From Mycolicibacterium confluentis (GTDB lineage: Bacteria; Actinomycetota; Actinomycetes; Mycobacteriales; Mycobacteriaceae), in contig NZ_AP022612.1 of NCBI RefSeq assembly GCF_010729895.1, positions 3,410,001 through 3,474,000 of the forward strand: a DNA stretch of 64,000 nucleotides. Direction: 5' to 3'. Positions 30,437-38,234 of the stretch are shown one piece after another (the stretch's first letter is position 1; every line of letters starts with the position of its first letter). The notes under the pieces were generated by a model. The model was not told the DNA's origin. It searched no databases and worked only from the letters and a program-made list of their open reading frames with translations. The translations under genes were made by a program, and so were the position numbers.

Positions 30437-30637
30437 ATGGGAATGAGCCTCGATCCGGTTGCGGTACTGCAACGGTGGGAGCAGTCCGGCGCGCATTGGC
30501 GGGTGCTGCACCGCGGCGCCGGATCGGTGACCGTCGCTCTGGTCACGTGCGACGGCGGCGAAGAGGTGGATCGCCTCACGTCCGGGGACGCCGCGCTGCT
30601 GGAGTTCCTGCGCGAACGCGACTCTGACCTCGACTGA
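30437..30637 (+). CDS. Small conserved mycobacterial protein
   Basis: About 66 residues (64 if the ATG at 30443 is used; 71 from 30422). The core QRWEQSGAHWRVLHRGAG and EVDRLTSGDAALLEFL has normal protein composition, and I recall similar small proteins in mycobacteria; no function is known. It is divergent from the LLM operon and ends 89 bases before mature tmRNA. Confidence 0.6.
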   Translation: MGMSLDPVAVLQRWEQSGAHWRVLHRGAGSVTVALVTCDGGEEVDRLTSGDAALLEFLRERDSDLD

Positions 30638-30696
30638 TACCGGTCTGAGACGTTTAATCGCTGGCCCTTGTCGGACCTGACGGTAAGATGGACGAG

Positions 30697-30717
30697 TCCC
30701 GCCGAAAGTCGGCGGGA
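30697..30717 (+). promoter_or_regulatory. Hairpin in the ssrA 5' leader
   Basis: TCCCGCCGA-AAG-TCGGCGGGA is a perfect 9-base-pair stem with a 3-base loop, ending 9 bases before the 5' end of mature tmRNA. A TAAGAT at 30684-30689 could be the -10 box, putting transcription start at about the hairpin. The stem may mark or block 5' processing of the precursor. Confidence 0.5.
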
Positions 30718-30726
30718 TATGTGCGA

Positions 30727-31094
30727 GGGGCTGAACGGTTTCGACTTCGCGCATCGAATCAAGGGAAGCGTGCCGGTGCAGGCAAGAGACCACCGTAAGC
30801 GTCGTTGCAACCAATTAAGCGCCGATACCAATCAGCGCGACTACGCCCTCGCTGCCTAAGCGATAGCTAGTCCGTCAGCCCGGGAGCGCCCTCGACCCGG
30901 ATCCTGGCGTCATCAAGAGGGACAAACCCATACGTCCGGTCGCGGGATGTACGGGGACACCAAACAGCGACTGGGATCGTCATCCTGACTTGTTCGCGTG
31001 ATCAGGAGATCCGAGTAGAGACATAGCGGACTGCGCACGGAGAAGCCTCGAGGGAATGCCGTAGGACCCGGGTTCGATTCCCGGCAGCTCCACC
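30727..31094 (+). ncRNA. ssrA: Transfer-messenger RNA (tmRNA)
   Basis: A 368-base tmRNA. The 5' end GGGGCTGAACGGTTTCGACT pairs (GGGGCTG with CAGCTCC) with the tRNA-like 3' end that carries GGGTTCGATTCCCG. The tag frame at 30821-30859 encodes ADTNQRDYALAA and then TAA, close to the ADSHQRDYALAA tag I recall for M. tuberculosis. It rescues stalled ribosomes with SmpB, whose gene is in this window at 47.6-48.1 kb. Its 3' end is a common integration site; integrase debris lies downstream. Confidence 0.97.
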
Positions 31095-31097
31095 GAG

Positions 31098-31139
31098 AAA
31101 GGCCCTGGTCAGAGCAAGTTTTCTGACCGGGGCCTTTTT
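31098..31139 (+). terminator. Rho-independent terminator of ssrA
   Basis: AAAGGCCC-T-GGTCAGA, a GCAAGTT loop, then TCTGACC-G-GGGCCTTTTT: a long stem with one internal mismatch and a T-run, starting 4 bases after the mature tmRNA end. Confidence 0.88.
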
Positions 31140-31181
31140 CTACGTCCACACCGCGGTCCACATTTCATAGAGTTCGGCGTT

Positions 31182-31338
31182 TTGGCATCCATTCGCCCAC
31201 GCGCCCGCAAGCGAGGAAACCTCGACGTCGTTCGACGACGCCGGGCAGGCCGTCGAGTTCACGCTAATGGTCGACCAGCTCGGCGCCGCCAAGGCTCTAG
31301 AGGTGATCGAATCGACCGACGCGGCCGGTGCGCGCTAG
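31182..31338 (+). pseudogene. Decayed N-terminus of a tyrosine integrase
   Basis: A TTG-started piece reads MASIRPRARKRG, the usual beginning of mycobacterial phage/island integrases. From 31213 the sequence continues in the +1 frame as EETSTSFDDAGQAVEF and LMVDQLGAAKALEVIESTD, matching the next part of the integrase arm-binding region, then stops at 31338. About 15 codons seem missing between the two pieces, and the whole catalytic domain is absent. The position right after ssrA is a classical attachment site. Confidence 0.65.
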
Positions 31339-31418
31339 GCGTATCGACGCCGCGCGACCTCTCGGTCCAAAGGTGACACGCTCGGAATGGAACGGCCCGC
31401 AGTCCGGTTTCTGAGGTG

Positions 31419-32117
31419 ATGGGTACCGGCTTTTTGGCATCGAGGAACGTGGTTTTGGTTCACGGCGCTTTTGTGGACGGGTCGACGTGGCGTGCGGTTT
31501 ACGACCTGCTTACGCGGGACGGTTATCACGTTGCCGTAGTGCAGAACCCGAACTTGTCGCTGCAGGGCGACGTCGCCGCGACGAGGCTGGTCATCGACGC
31601 GCAGGACGGGCCGGTCGTGTTGGTGGGGCACTCTCACGGCGGGGCGGTCATCACCGAGGCGGGCACGCACCCCAAGGTCGTCGCCCTTGTGTACGTCGCC
31701 GCCTTTGCGCCGGATACCGGCGAGTCGGTGACGACACTCTACGGCGACCCGAACGCTGCCGAGTCGCCGCTCGTGTCGGCGCCCGGTGGGTTCTTGTTTC
31801 AGGACCGGGACGGGTTCCACAGTTCGTTCGGTGCTGACCTGCCCGCTGCAGACGCCGCGTTTCTGGCCGACGCGCAGGTGCCGTTCGCCGCGAAGGCTAT
31901 GGGGGACCCGGTCACCGAGCCCGCATGGCGCACCAAGCCCAGCTGGTACCTGGTCGCAACCGAGGACCGCATGATTCCGGCGTCAGCTCAGCGCGCGATG
32001 GCGAAGCGCGCCGGTGCGACAACGGTCGAGGTGGCTGCTGGCCACGCCGTGTACATGTCACGTTCGGCTGAAACGGCAGCCCTCATTCGACAGGTAGCGT
32101 GCGAGGTGTGTAGCTAA
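31419..32117 (+). CDS. Alpha/beta hydrolase (EstC/HNL-like esterase)
   Basis: A 232-residue hydrolase. NVVLVHGAFVDGSTW holds the oxyanion region; the nucleophile is Ser72 in VGHSHGGA, the acid is Asp183 in TEDRMIP and the base is His209 in AGHAVYMS, a complete triad. It belongs to the short esterase/hydroxynitrile lyase-like group common in actinobacteria; the substrate is unknown. ATG at 31419 (GTG at 31416 also possible). It lies directly after the integrase remnant, so it may be cargo left by an element (inference). Confidence 0.85.
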   Translation: MGTGFLASRNVVLVHGAFVDGSTWRAVYDLLTRDGYHVAVVQNPNLSLQGDVAATRLVIDAQDGPVVLVGHSHGGAVITEAGTHPKVVALVYVAAFAPDTGESVTTLYGDPNAAESPLVSAPGGFLFQDRDGFHSSFGADLPAADAAFLADAQVPFAAKAMGDPVTEPAWRTKPSWYLVATEDRMIPASAQRAMAKRAGATTVEVAAGHAVYMSRSAETAALIRQVACEVCS

Positions 32118-33083
32118 TCAGCGTGTCGGCCTCGGTGGAGAAGCCGATGGACGGGCCAGGTACTCCGCGACCGGGATCGGCGCAGTCTCCGAGTAGCCAA
32201 GGGGCAGCAGAACATCGCCGGCGGTGGTGACGTAGTAGACCTGCCACCGGTGATACCCGCGAAAAGCCGCCGGATCGGAGTCCATCACCGCGGCATAGTC
32301 GTTGACCGCCCGGACATATCTGTCGGAGTTGTTGTAGCGGAACAAGGCGTTGTCGCGATCGGCCGTAAAACCCTGCGCGGCAAGGAATCGGGCCGCCGCC
32401 ATGATGGCATCGCGCGGGGCGTGAATGTCACCGCCCGCACCGTATTCGGCCCACGTGGTGGGCATGAACTGCATCGGCCCCTGAGCACCGGCGGTGCTCG
32501 TGCCCTCGATGCGGCCGAAACCGGTCTCGATGAAATTGATCGCCGCGAGGTGGGCCCAGGGCACTCCGGTGGCCGCTTCCGCCTCGCGGTAGTGCGCCAG
32601 CAGTTCATCGGCCGGCGCCGGTGTGACGATCCGCCACGCCGGCACCGTGTCGCGGATGCCGGAACTCTGCCCCAACGCGGCGAGGTTGCGGCGCGCGTCG
32701 ATGTTGCGGTCATAGCACTCCAAGAGCCCCGGCGGCATCCGAGTCCGCACAATCGACTCCCGGTCGAGATCGCGTCCGAGCATGCGATAGGCCGCCTGCT
32801 GCCGCTGCGCGGCCGCGGCCCGGGCGGCCTCCGACGACGACGGGTCACGCAGCGTGCGGTCGTCGTCGACGAGGTCATCGGCGATCTGCACGGGGTCCTC
32901 CGCCAGTTCCCCGCGCGGGACCTCCGGCGTCGACGACGGGGCGGCCGCCTCGGTCTTCGAAGAGGTCGCGGAAGTGGTGGGTGACGGGGCCGCTGGATCC
33001 TCCGCGCTCGAACACCCGCCGAGTGCCAGCAGAACAGCGACGAGAAGCGCCGAGCGCGTCCCGCAGCAAGACGCTGTGGTCAT
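32118..33083 (-). CDS. Lipoprotein with lytic transglycosylase (SLT) domain
   Basis: A 321-residue exported lipoprotein. The lipobox LALGGC follows a short hydrophobic signal, then a Ser/Thr/Pro-rich linker of about 35 residues. The SLT fold is at the C-terminal half: AAINFIETGFG contains the likely catalytic Glu, followed by GAQGPMQFMPTTWAEYG and ALFRYNNSDRYVRAVNDYA. It would cleave peptidoglycan glycan strands. ATG at 33083 has GAGGGTG upstream; a GTG 9 bases earlier is less likely. It is divergent from the Ntn peptidase gene with only 36 bases between. Confidence 0.88.
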   Translation of the reverse strand: MTTASCCGTRSALLVAVLLALGGCSSAEDPAAPSPTTSATSSKTEAAAPSSTPEVPRGELAEDPVQIADDLVDDDRTLRDPSSSEAARAAAAQRQQAAYRMLGRDLDRESIVRTRMPPGLLECYDRNIDARRNLAALGQSSGIRDTVPAWRIVTPAPADELLAHYREAEAATGVPWAHLAAINFIETGFGRIEGTSTAGAQGPMQFMPTTWAEYGAGGDIHAPRDAIMAAARFLAAQGFTADRDNALFRYNNSDRYVRAVNDYAAVMDSDPAAFRGYHRWQVYYVTTAGDVLLPLGYSETAPIPVAEYLARPSASPPRPTR

Positions 33084-33119
33084 GGTTCGCACACCCTCGA
33101 CTATGGCAGCATCGATCAG

Positions 33120-33818
33120 ATGACCGTTGTCATCGCCCTGCGCTGTGCGGATGGTCTGGTCATGGGCTCGGATTCACAGATCACCGACCCCGGCCGCGGA
33201 CTGACCTACCCCGACCAGAAGCTGCACGCGTTGGGTAAGCGTGCGGCGTGGGGTGGCAGCGGCTCCCGCGCGGTGCTTCATGACCTCGAGCAGATCTTCG
33301 GGTCCGAGCCCGAATCCATCCTCGAATCCGACGACATCGGCCGCGCCCTGCAGGCGCGCGCCGTACCCGTGCTCAAACATCACTACGAGAACTTCATCGA
33401 GAACGTCCCAGCGCAGAAGTCCAGCGGCGCCACTCCGGCGACGTATCTGCTGGCGGCCGGCTACACCGGAGGCCAGCCCTTCATCGCGGACATCGACCCG
33501 CACGGACTGATCGGCCGTCACGAGGACACCGGATTCCAGGCAATCGGCAGCGGCGCACCGATGGCGCAGCAGGCCTACACGCTGATGGAGAACTTCACGA
33601 TGTCCGACCGCGGAGTCGACTACGGCCTGCTGGGCGTGCTGCGGGTGCTCGACGCGCTGGCCGTCTCGTCGCCGAGCGTGGGTGGCCCGATGGACCTGTG
33701 CAGGATCACTTCCGAGGAGGCGCACCACCTCGATCCCGACGAGGTCGCCGAGGTCCGCGAACAGGTGAGCCGATGGAAGGACCGCGAGCGGGAAACGCTC
33801 GACAACCTCTTCGGCTAG
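33120..33818 (+). CDS. Proteasome-like Ntn-hydrolase without propeptide
   Basis: A 232-residue protein of the proteasome beta/HslV/Anbu fold. It starts MTVVIALRCADGLVMGSDSQ. After removal of Met1 the residues Thr1, Asp17 (GSDSQ) and Lys33 (DQKLHALG) fall exactly at the proteasome catalytic numbering. AIGSGA corresponds to the Ser129-Gly loop and DALAVSS to the Asp166/Ser169 region. There is no N-terminal propeptide, unlike mycobacterial PrcB, which makes it HslV- or Anbu-like. The C-terminal 35 residues are charged and helical. No unfoldase gene is adjacent. Substrates and assembly state are unknown. Confidence 0.82.
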   Translation: MTVVIALRCADGLVMGSDSQITDPGRGLTYPDQKLHALGKRAAWGGSGSRAVLHDLEQIFGSEPESILESDDIGRALQARAVPVLKHHYENFIENVPAQKSSGATPATYLLAAGYTGGQPFIADIDPHGLIGRHEDTGFQAIGSGAPMAQQAYTLMENFTMSDRGVDYGLLGVLRVLDALAVSSPSVGGPMDLCRITSEEAHHLDPDEVAEVREQVSRWKDRERETLDNLFG

Positions 33819-33971
33819 TTGATCGGCGACGCGGACCCTGAACAACAACCGAGCCCGAACAACATCACCGTTGGTGACAGTCGCGGTGGATCCCAGACGA
33901 AGTCGTCGATCAGGTTCGCCGCGTCGCAGACAAGCACGTCCTCAAGCCAGGAGACCAGAAGGTCCTGCGGC

Positions 33972-34160
33972 CTATTTCGCAAACGGGGCGGTCATGCCGG
34001 CGAGAGTTCCAACCGGCTCCACATCGGGATTCTCTTCTGTCCTCATCTCGCGGATGAACTTCTCGACGCTCTTCTGCCGATCCGCGTGTGAGTCGAGCTC
34101 CCGGGACGGACCCAGCGGATGCTGTAGTGCGTACCAGAAGCCGCCGAGGCGAGTGGTCAT
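33972..34160 (-). CDS. Small hypothetical protein
   Basis: 62 residues beginning MTTRLGGFWYALQHPLG, with charged helical middle (RQKSVEKFIREMRTEEN). GATAGGACA lies before the ATG. It follows two minus-strand membrane-protein genes and could belong to the same transcript. No family recognised; protein-like composition is the only support. Confidence 0.4.
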   Translation of the reverse strand: MTTRLGGFWYALQHPLGPSRELDSHADRQKSVEKFIREMRTEENPDVEPVGTLAGMTAPFAK

Positions 34161-34229
34161 GATTGTCCTATCTTTTTTGGGGGCAGCTGAGCGGCAACAT
34201 GATTGGTCAGCAGCTGCAGCCGGTGGGGT

Positions 34230-34697
34230 CTACCTGTTCCTGGGCATGGCAGGCGGCGCCTGCCTGCCTGTCGGCGCACTTCGATCCGCACCATTGCCTG
34301 AGGGGTTCGGACGGCCTGTGGAGTTCGGACGCGATGTGTCATCACGATGCGTGTCCGGGTCGATCTTGTCGGCACGGTCGAATTCCTCGTTCACCTCGTC
34401 ACGCGCGGAAGCCGCCTCTGTGCGCCGCACCTGCGCCTGGTGTTGTAAACCCGTCGCATGCGCTGCGTTGGCGTCGGCTTCGGCTTGAGCGGCGCGGGCT
34501 TTGGCCGCGGTCTCCTCGGCGAGCGCCTCCTGCTGCCCAACCCGGTGCGACTGCTCGGCGGCGGTGTCACGGATGTCGCCAGCCTCGACACGGTGGGATT
34601 CGGCACGTTTGTTACGCGACACCCAGGCGACTGCCACAATCAGCAGAATTGCGATGATCGCGACGATGACGAGCAGGACGATGGTGTTGGTGGTCAT
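34230..34697 (-). CDS. Single-pass membrane protein with coiled coil
   Basis: A 155-residue protein. One N-terminal transmembrane helix (IVLLVIVAIIAILLIVAVAW, residues 6-25) is followed by a long Ala/Glu/Arg-rich coiled coil (about 30-110, EETAAKARAAQAEADANAAH) and a Pro/Arg-rich tail. Proteins of this pattern are common in mycobacteria and have no assigned function. It follows the 2-helix membrane gene after about 100 bases on the same strand. Confidence 0.75.
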   Translation of the reverse strand: MTTNTIVLLVIVAIIAILLIVAVAWVSRNKRAESHRVEAGDIRDTAAEQSHRVGQQEALAEETAAKARAAQAEADANAAHATGLQHQAQVRRTEAASARDEVNEEFDRADKIDPDTHRDDTSRPNSTGRPNPSGNGADRSAPTGRQAPPAMPRNR

Positions 34698-34799
34698 GGT
34701 GACTCCTCATTGGTTCAGTGTGTGACGAGCGGGCGTGTGGCGGACTCTTGCCTGTGACGGGGCCAACAGCTTCCTTCCCTCGGTGTTTGAGCGATCGCG

Positions 34800-35237
34800 C
34801 TACAGGTTGACGTCGCGCTGACTGGACTCAGTCGGCTGCCGAACGCGAAACCAACGACGGAACAGTCCAGGTCGATTCGAGCCAGCCTGGCCACCTTCGC
34901 CGTAGGCAGGATCCAGGCTCTGCTGTTCCAGCAGGGTGGCACGGTCGCGATTGATGAATGCCGTCTCGCGTTGGGATCGAGCGAGCTCACGCCGCGCGTC
35001 CTGCCCGCGGGCCGCCGTGCGCCGGGCACCGGCCAACAGCGTGCTCATTCCCAACATGGCCACGGCACCGACCACGATGCCGAACAGAAAGAGCGTGCCC
35101 GTCGACCCGGTGACGTGATAGCCGAACACAGCGAAATTGTCGGTCAACGGGTGCGCAGGACCGGCGTTGCTCAGCACTCCCAAGACTCCGACGATCACCG
35201 CGACGAGCAGAACTGCCAATCCGATGATGACGATCAT
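34800..35237 (-). CDS. Two-helix membrane protein
   Basis: A 145-residue protein with two transmembrane helices (VIIGLAVLLVAVIVGVLGVL and GTLFLFGIVVGAVAMLGMST) joined by a short loop, then a basic, Arg/Gln-rich cytoplasmic tail with a possible coiled coil (ARRELARSQRETAFINRDR). The pattern is LapA-like. Function unknown. It is divergent from the TetR gene at 35.4 kb. Confidence 0.75.
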   Translation of the reverse strand: MIVIIGLAVLLVAVIVGVLGVLSNAGPAHPLTDNFAVFGYHVTGSTGTLFLFGIVVGAVAMLGMSTLLAGARRTAARGQDARRELARSQRETAFINRDRATLLEQQSLDPAYGEGGQAGSNRPGLFRRWFRVRQPTESSQRDVNL

Positions 35238-35358
35238 GGCGACGCCTCGTATTCCCTGCTAGATACCTCAGTCAACGCCGAAGCGCAGCCCTTGTCAACA
35301 CCGTTGACACACAACGTGGGACTACAGTGTGGGCGGAGTGTCATATAAGGAGGCATTG

Positions 35359-36147
35359 ATGACGCAGCAACCGACTGGTGGCCCCTCTGACGGCGAGTCA
35401 TCGGAGGCTCTCGACCGCAAGAACGGTCAGATCACCCGGTCCCTCATACTGCGATCAGCACTGGAGATCATCGACCGTGACGGCGTCGACGCACTGTCGA
35501 TGCGCCGACTCAGCGACGCCGTGAACCGCGACACGACAGTGCTTTACCGTCACCTACCAAACAAAGCCGCCGTCCTCGACGGGGTGGCCGAGATCGTCTT
35601 GAGTCAGCTTGCGGTGGACACCGCCGACCGAGACTGGTCGGGCCAGTTGCGCGCCGTCGCACATCGATTCCGCGCGTTGGCCCTCGACCACCCCAAGGTG
35701 GTGCCGCTGCTGGTCACCCGGCCTCTGGCCACCCCACTTGGGCAACGGCCACCGGGCACTCTGCGGCCCCTTGAGAACATCCTCGCCCTGCTGACCTCCA
35801 ACGGGTTCGCCAGCAAAGACGCCCTCCGCGTCTACCGGGTGCTTTTCGCCTATCTGCACGGCCACATCCTGACCGAACTCCAGGAGGTCATCGAGAGACC
35901 CGAAGAGACCGATCATGTCCTCCAGCTCGGGCTCCATCGGCTGCCGATCACGGAGTTCCCCCACATACGTTCGGTGGCACCTGCGTTGGCCACCTACGAC
36001 GGAGCCGCCGAACTCGACCGTGGCCTCGACCTTCTTCTCACTGGTCTCACCGCCACCCTCACCTATGCCGACGGAACCTCCTGCACCACCACAGCCGCGC
36101 TCCACGACCGCTCCTGCGAATCCCCCGAACTGCTGCGCCCCCGCTGA
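35359..36147 (+). CDS. TetR family regulator (TetR_C-type)
   Basis: 262 residues. The helix-turn-helix covers about 28-75 (SLILRSALEIIDRDGVDALS, then MRRLSDAVNRDTTVLYRHLP), followed by a ligand domain resembling that of the tetracycline repressor. The perfect AAGGAGG at 35347-35353 fixes the ATG at 35359. It is divergent from the two-helix membrane gene and may regulate it. About 40 C-terminal residues are low in structure. No transporter is adjacent. Confidence 0.87.
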   Translation: MTQQPTGGPSDGESSEALDRKNGQITRSLILRSALEIIDRDGVDALSMRRLSDAVNRDTTVLYRHLPNKAAVLDGVAEIVLSQLAVDTADRDWSGQLRAVAHRFRALALDHPKVVPLLVTRPLATPLGQRPPGTLRPLENILALLTSNGFASKDALRVYRVLFAYLHGHILTELQEVIERPEETDHVLQLGLHRLPITEFPHIRSVAPALATYDGAAELDRGLDLLLTGLTATLTYADGTSCTTTAALHDRSCESPELLRPR

Positions 36148-36286
36148 CCGCGCCCCTGGATTGACAGCGCCGGTCCAGGCCCCGCCAGAGAGGCGGACAG
36201 TGATTCCACAGATCAAGCGGGCCATGCGGATGGCCTTCGTCCGATGCCGCGCTGGCGGACCCGCCCGCGCATCAACCTGCGCGGCA

Positions 36287-36349
36287 GGCGCCGTGGCCGC
36301 AGGCAGGCTCGCCGCGCAGGGCGCGTCGGTCATCCTGGTGGCACGCCGA
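36287..36349 (+). pseudogene. Possible fragment of an SDR nucleotide-binding site
   Basis: One frame reads GAVAAGRLAAQGASVILVAR, which resembles the first helix and second strand of an SDR Rossmann fold. No flanking SDR sequence survives on either side. It may be a gene relic or coincidence in a 240-base gap between TetR and the phosphotransferase-like gene; I see nothing else in that gap. Confidence 0.25.
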
Positions 36350-36388
36350 GTCCGGGTTGGTGGCGGTGCGGGCCAGGCCGTCACCCAC

Positions 36389-37261
36389 CTAATCCTGGAC
36401 CGCCTTGGCGATCGCGACGAACCGGGTCAATGCCGCACCGTCTGCGGCTGCGCCCCTGGCCAATTCGCGCGTCGCCTCATGGACCACACGCACGATCACC
36501 CATGCCCGGGCACGGTCCTCATCGAAACCCGCGGCGTCGGCCAGCGCCCAGAACCGCGCCCGAACACCGTCGCGGATATGACCCGCAAGATCGTCCCAGC
36601 GGTGCCAGAGCATCGGCGCGATCTCGGCGTGCGGATCGCCGTTGAGGGGCCGAGGCGAGATGCTCAGCCACGGTTGGCGATCGGAGGCCAACACCGTGCC
36701 GTAATGCAGATAGCCATGCAGCACCCGCTCGGAATCGACGCGCTCCCCAGCCAATTCGCGTCCCAGTGCGCTCGCCTGCTCGACAAGGCGGCGCGGGATC
36801 GGCGCGCTGCGAGGCAGTGCCCCGAAGTCGCGCACCCAGTCCTGGACCTGGGACCCCAGTGGGCTCAGCTGCGGCATGGCCGGTACGTGCAGGCGTCGGT
36901 ACAGATCGGCGATCACACCGCAGGCCTCGACGTCGGGCACCGCCGCAAGGCTGCGCGCCTGCAGGCGTTCGAGCAGCAGCGCGCGCCGACGTGGGTCGGC
37001 CCGCAGCAGACGCGCCGCGCCGTCACCAGCCCACCGCCGAAGCACAAGGTGCTCCTGACTGTCCGGCGCATCGGGCCCGCCGACCTTGAGCACGGCCGGC
37101 AGGGAAGCCGACGTGCGCACCGGCACCACGAGGGAACGGGAACCGTGGATGGCTGGGCCGTCGGGGCGAAGATCCCACTGCTCCATGAGGCTGTCCACGA
37201 CAGCGCCGACCACGTCACCCACGTGTTTCACCGTAGGGGCCCGGGGGTACAGGCCAACCAC
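36389..37261 (-). CDS. APH(6)-like protein with degenerate kinase motifs
   Basis: 290 residues aligned by eye to the streptomycin 6-kinase (APH_6_hur) family: the trailing PRPLNGDPHAEIAPMLWHRW is the family hallmark. The catalytic loop normally reads HGDLHYxN; here it is HGYLHYGT (Tyr184 for Asp, Thr189 for Asn). The metal-binding DP(K)P motif reads ISPRP (Ser202 for Asp). All three residues needed for phosphotransfer are therefore altered. It may be a pseudokinase that binds a ligand, or a gene that has lost its function but keeps its frame. GTG start at 37261; a later GTG (37231) is possible. Confidence 0.8.
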   Translation of the reverse strand: MVGLYPRAPTVKHVGDVVGAVVDSLMEQWDLRPDGPAIHGSRSLVVPVRTSASLPAVLKVGGPDAPDSQEHLVLRRWAGDGAARLLRADPRRRALLLERLQARSLAAVPDVEACGVIADLYRRLHVPAMPQLSPLGSQVQDWVRDFGALPRSAPIPRRLVEQASALGRELAGERVDSERVLHGYLHYGTVLASDRQPWLSISPRPLNGDPHAEIAPMLWHRWDDLAGHIRDGVRARFWALADAAGFDEDRARAWVIVRVVHEATRELARGAAADGAALTRFVAIAKAVQD

Positions 37262-37307
37262 GCTGCGTCAAGATCAGCGCTCCCATGACCTGGAAGGCGA
37301 CCCCCCC

Positions 37308-37412
37308 ATGATCCCCTTCATCTGCCCCACGTGCGGTCAGTTCGACCTCGAGTCGCCCGCGTGCGCTTCCTGCGCCACTGACGACGGTGGCCGCACATCC
37401 GACCTCCGGTAA
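37308..37412 (+). CDS. Tiny zinc-ribbon protein
   Basis: 34 residues, MIPFICPTCGQFDLESPACA then SCATDDGG. Two CxxC pairs (CPTC and CASC, with an extra Cys in ATDD context) form a plausible zinc ribbon. GGAAGG lies about 12 bases before the ATG. It is too short for ordinary gene finders; the support is the paired cysteines and the ribosome site. It is divergent from the APH-like gene. Confidence 0.4.
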   Translation: MIPFICPTCGQFDLESPACASCATDDGGRTSDLR

Positions 37413-37494
37413 CGGCTGTCAAACACGCTCGTGAACCTTCCGGTTGCAGCCGTTCGCACTCCGTTGGCGCAGACGTGAATGAAATAATGGCCCC

Positions 37495-38163
37495 ATGCCC
37501 GACCCGTCATCCGCTCCGGACGCCGAGACCGACGCGTTGGCCCAGGCCGCCGGGGATCTGAGTGTCGGCAGCTTCCGGTTCTGGTTCCTGAGCCAGCGCT
37601 GGGAATGGTCCGATCGGGTGGCACGCATGCATGGCTACGAGCCCGGAACCGTGACCCCCACCACCGAACTGCTGCTGTCACACAAGCATCCGGAGGACCG
37701 GCAGCACGTTCAGGAGCTTCTCGACAAGGCGCTGCACTCGGGCGGGTCGTTCTCCAGCCGACATAGGTTCATCGACACCGCGGGGCAGGAACACGCCGTC
37801 CTCGTGCTCGCCGACCGCATGGTCGACGATCGCGGCGCGGTGGTGGGCACCGAGGGTTACTACGTCGACCTGACCCCGACCGTCGACCAGGCCCGGCGGG
37901 ACGCACTCGAGACGTTGCCGGGCATGTTCAGGTCCCGCGCGGCTATCGAGCAGGCCAAGGGCATGCTGATGCTGGTCTACCGGATCGGCGCCGACCAGGC
38001 CTTCGAACTGCTCCAGTGGCGGTCGCAGCACACCAACACCAAGCTCCGGACGCTCGCGACCCAGGTGGTGGCCGCGGCGAGCGCCGAGGATCTCGGCTCG
38101 GACGCACTGCGCCGCCGGTTCGACCACCTGCTGCTCACCGCACACACCCGCACTAACGGGTGA
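37495..38163 (+). CDS. PAS-ANTAR regulator
   Basis: A 222-residue protein. A PAS domain covers about residues 20-130 (RVARMHGYEPGTVTPTTELL, HKHPEDRQHVQELLD, then DRMVDDRGAVVGTEGYYVDL). An ANTAR domain covers about 143-198 (SRAAIEQAKGMLMLVYRIGA, then DQAFELLQWRS). ANTAR domains bind RNA hairpins and cause antitermination; the PAS would provide the signal. It lies 71 bases upstream of a STAS gene on the same strand and probably belongs to the partner-switch locus. Confidence 0.9.
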   Translation: MPDPSSAPDAETDALAQAAGDLSVGSFRFWFLSQRWEWSDRVARMHGYEPGTVTPTTELLLSHKHPEDRQHVQELLDKALHSGGSFSSRHRFIDTAGQEHAVLVLADRMVDDRGAVVGTEGYYVDLTPTVDQARRDALETLPGMFRSRAAIEQAKGMLMLVYRIGADQAFELLQWRSQHTNTKLRTLATQVVAAASAEDLGSDALRRRFDHLLLTAHTRTNG

Positions 38164-38234
38164 CCATTTCGGGTACATACTGATCGCAATGATCGATTTC
38201 CAGTGACGGATCGAGGGCGGACAGGTTCACGGCG

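Noticed and set aside
33819..33971. Possible remnant reading RWIPDEVVDQVRRVADK after the Ntn peptidase
   Set aside because: It looks somewhat protein-like but has no start and is too short to place in any family; kept only as a note.
31095..37300. A complete genomic island flanked by att repeats at ssrA
   Set aside because: The integrase relic is convincing, but I noticed no second copy of the tmRNA 3' end in the window, so island borders cannot be drawn.
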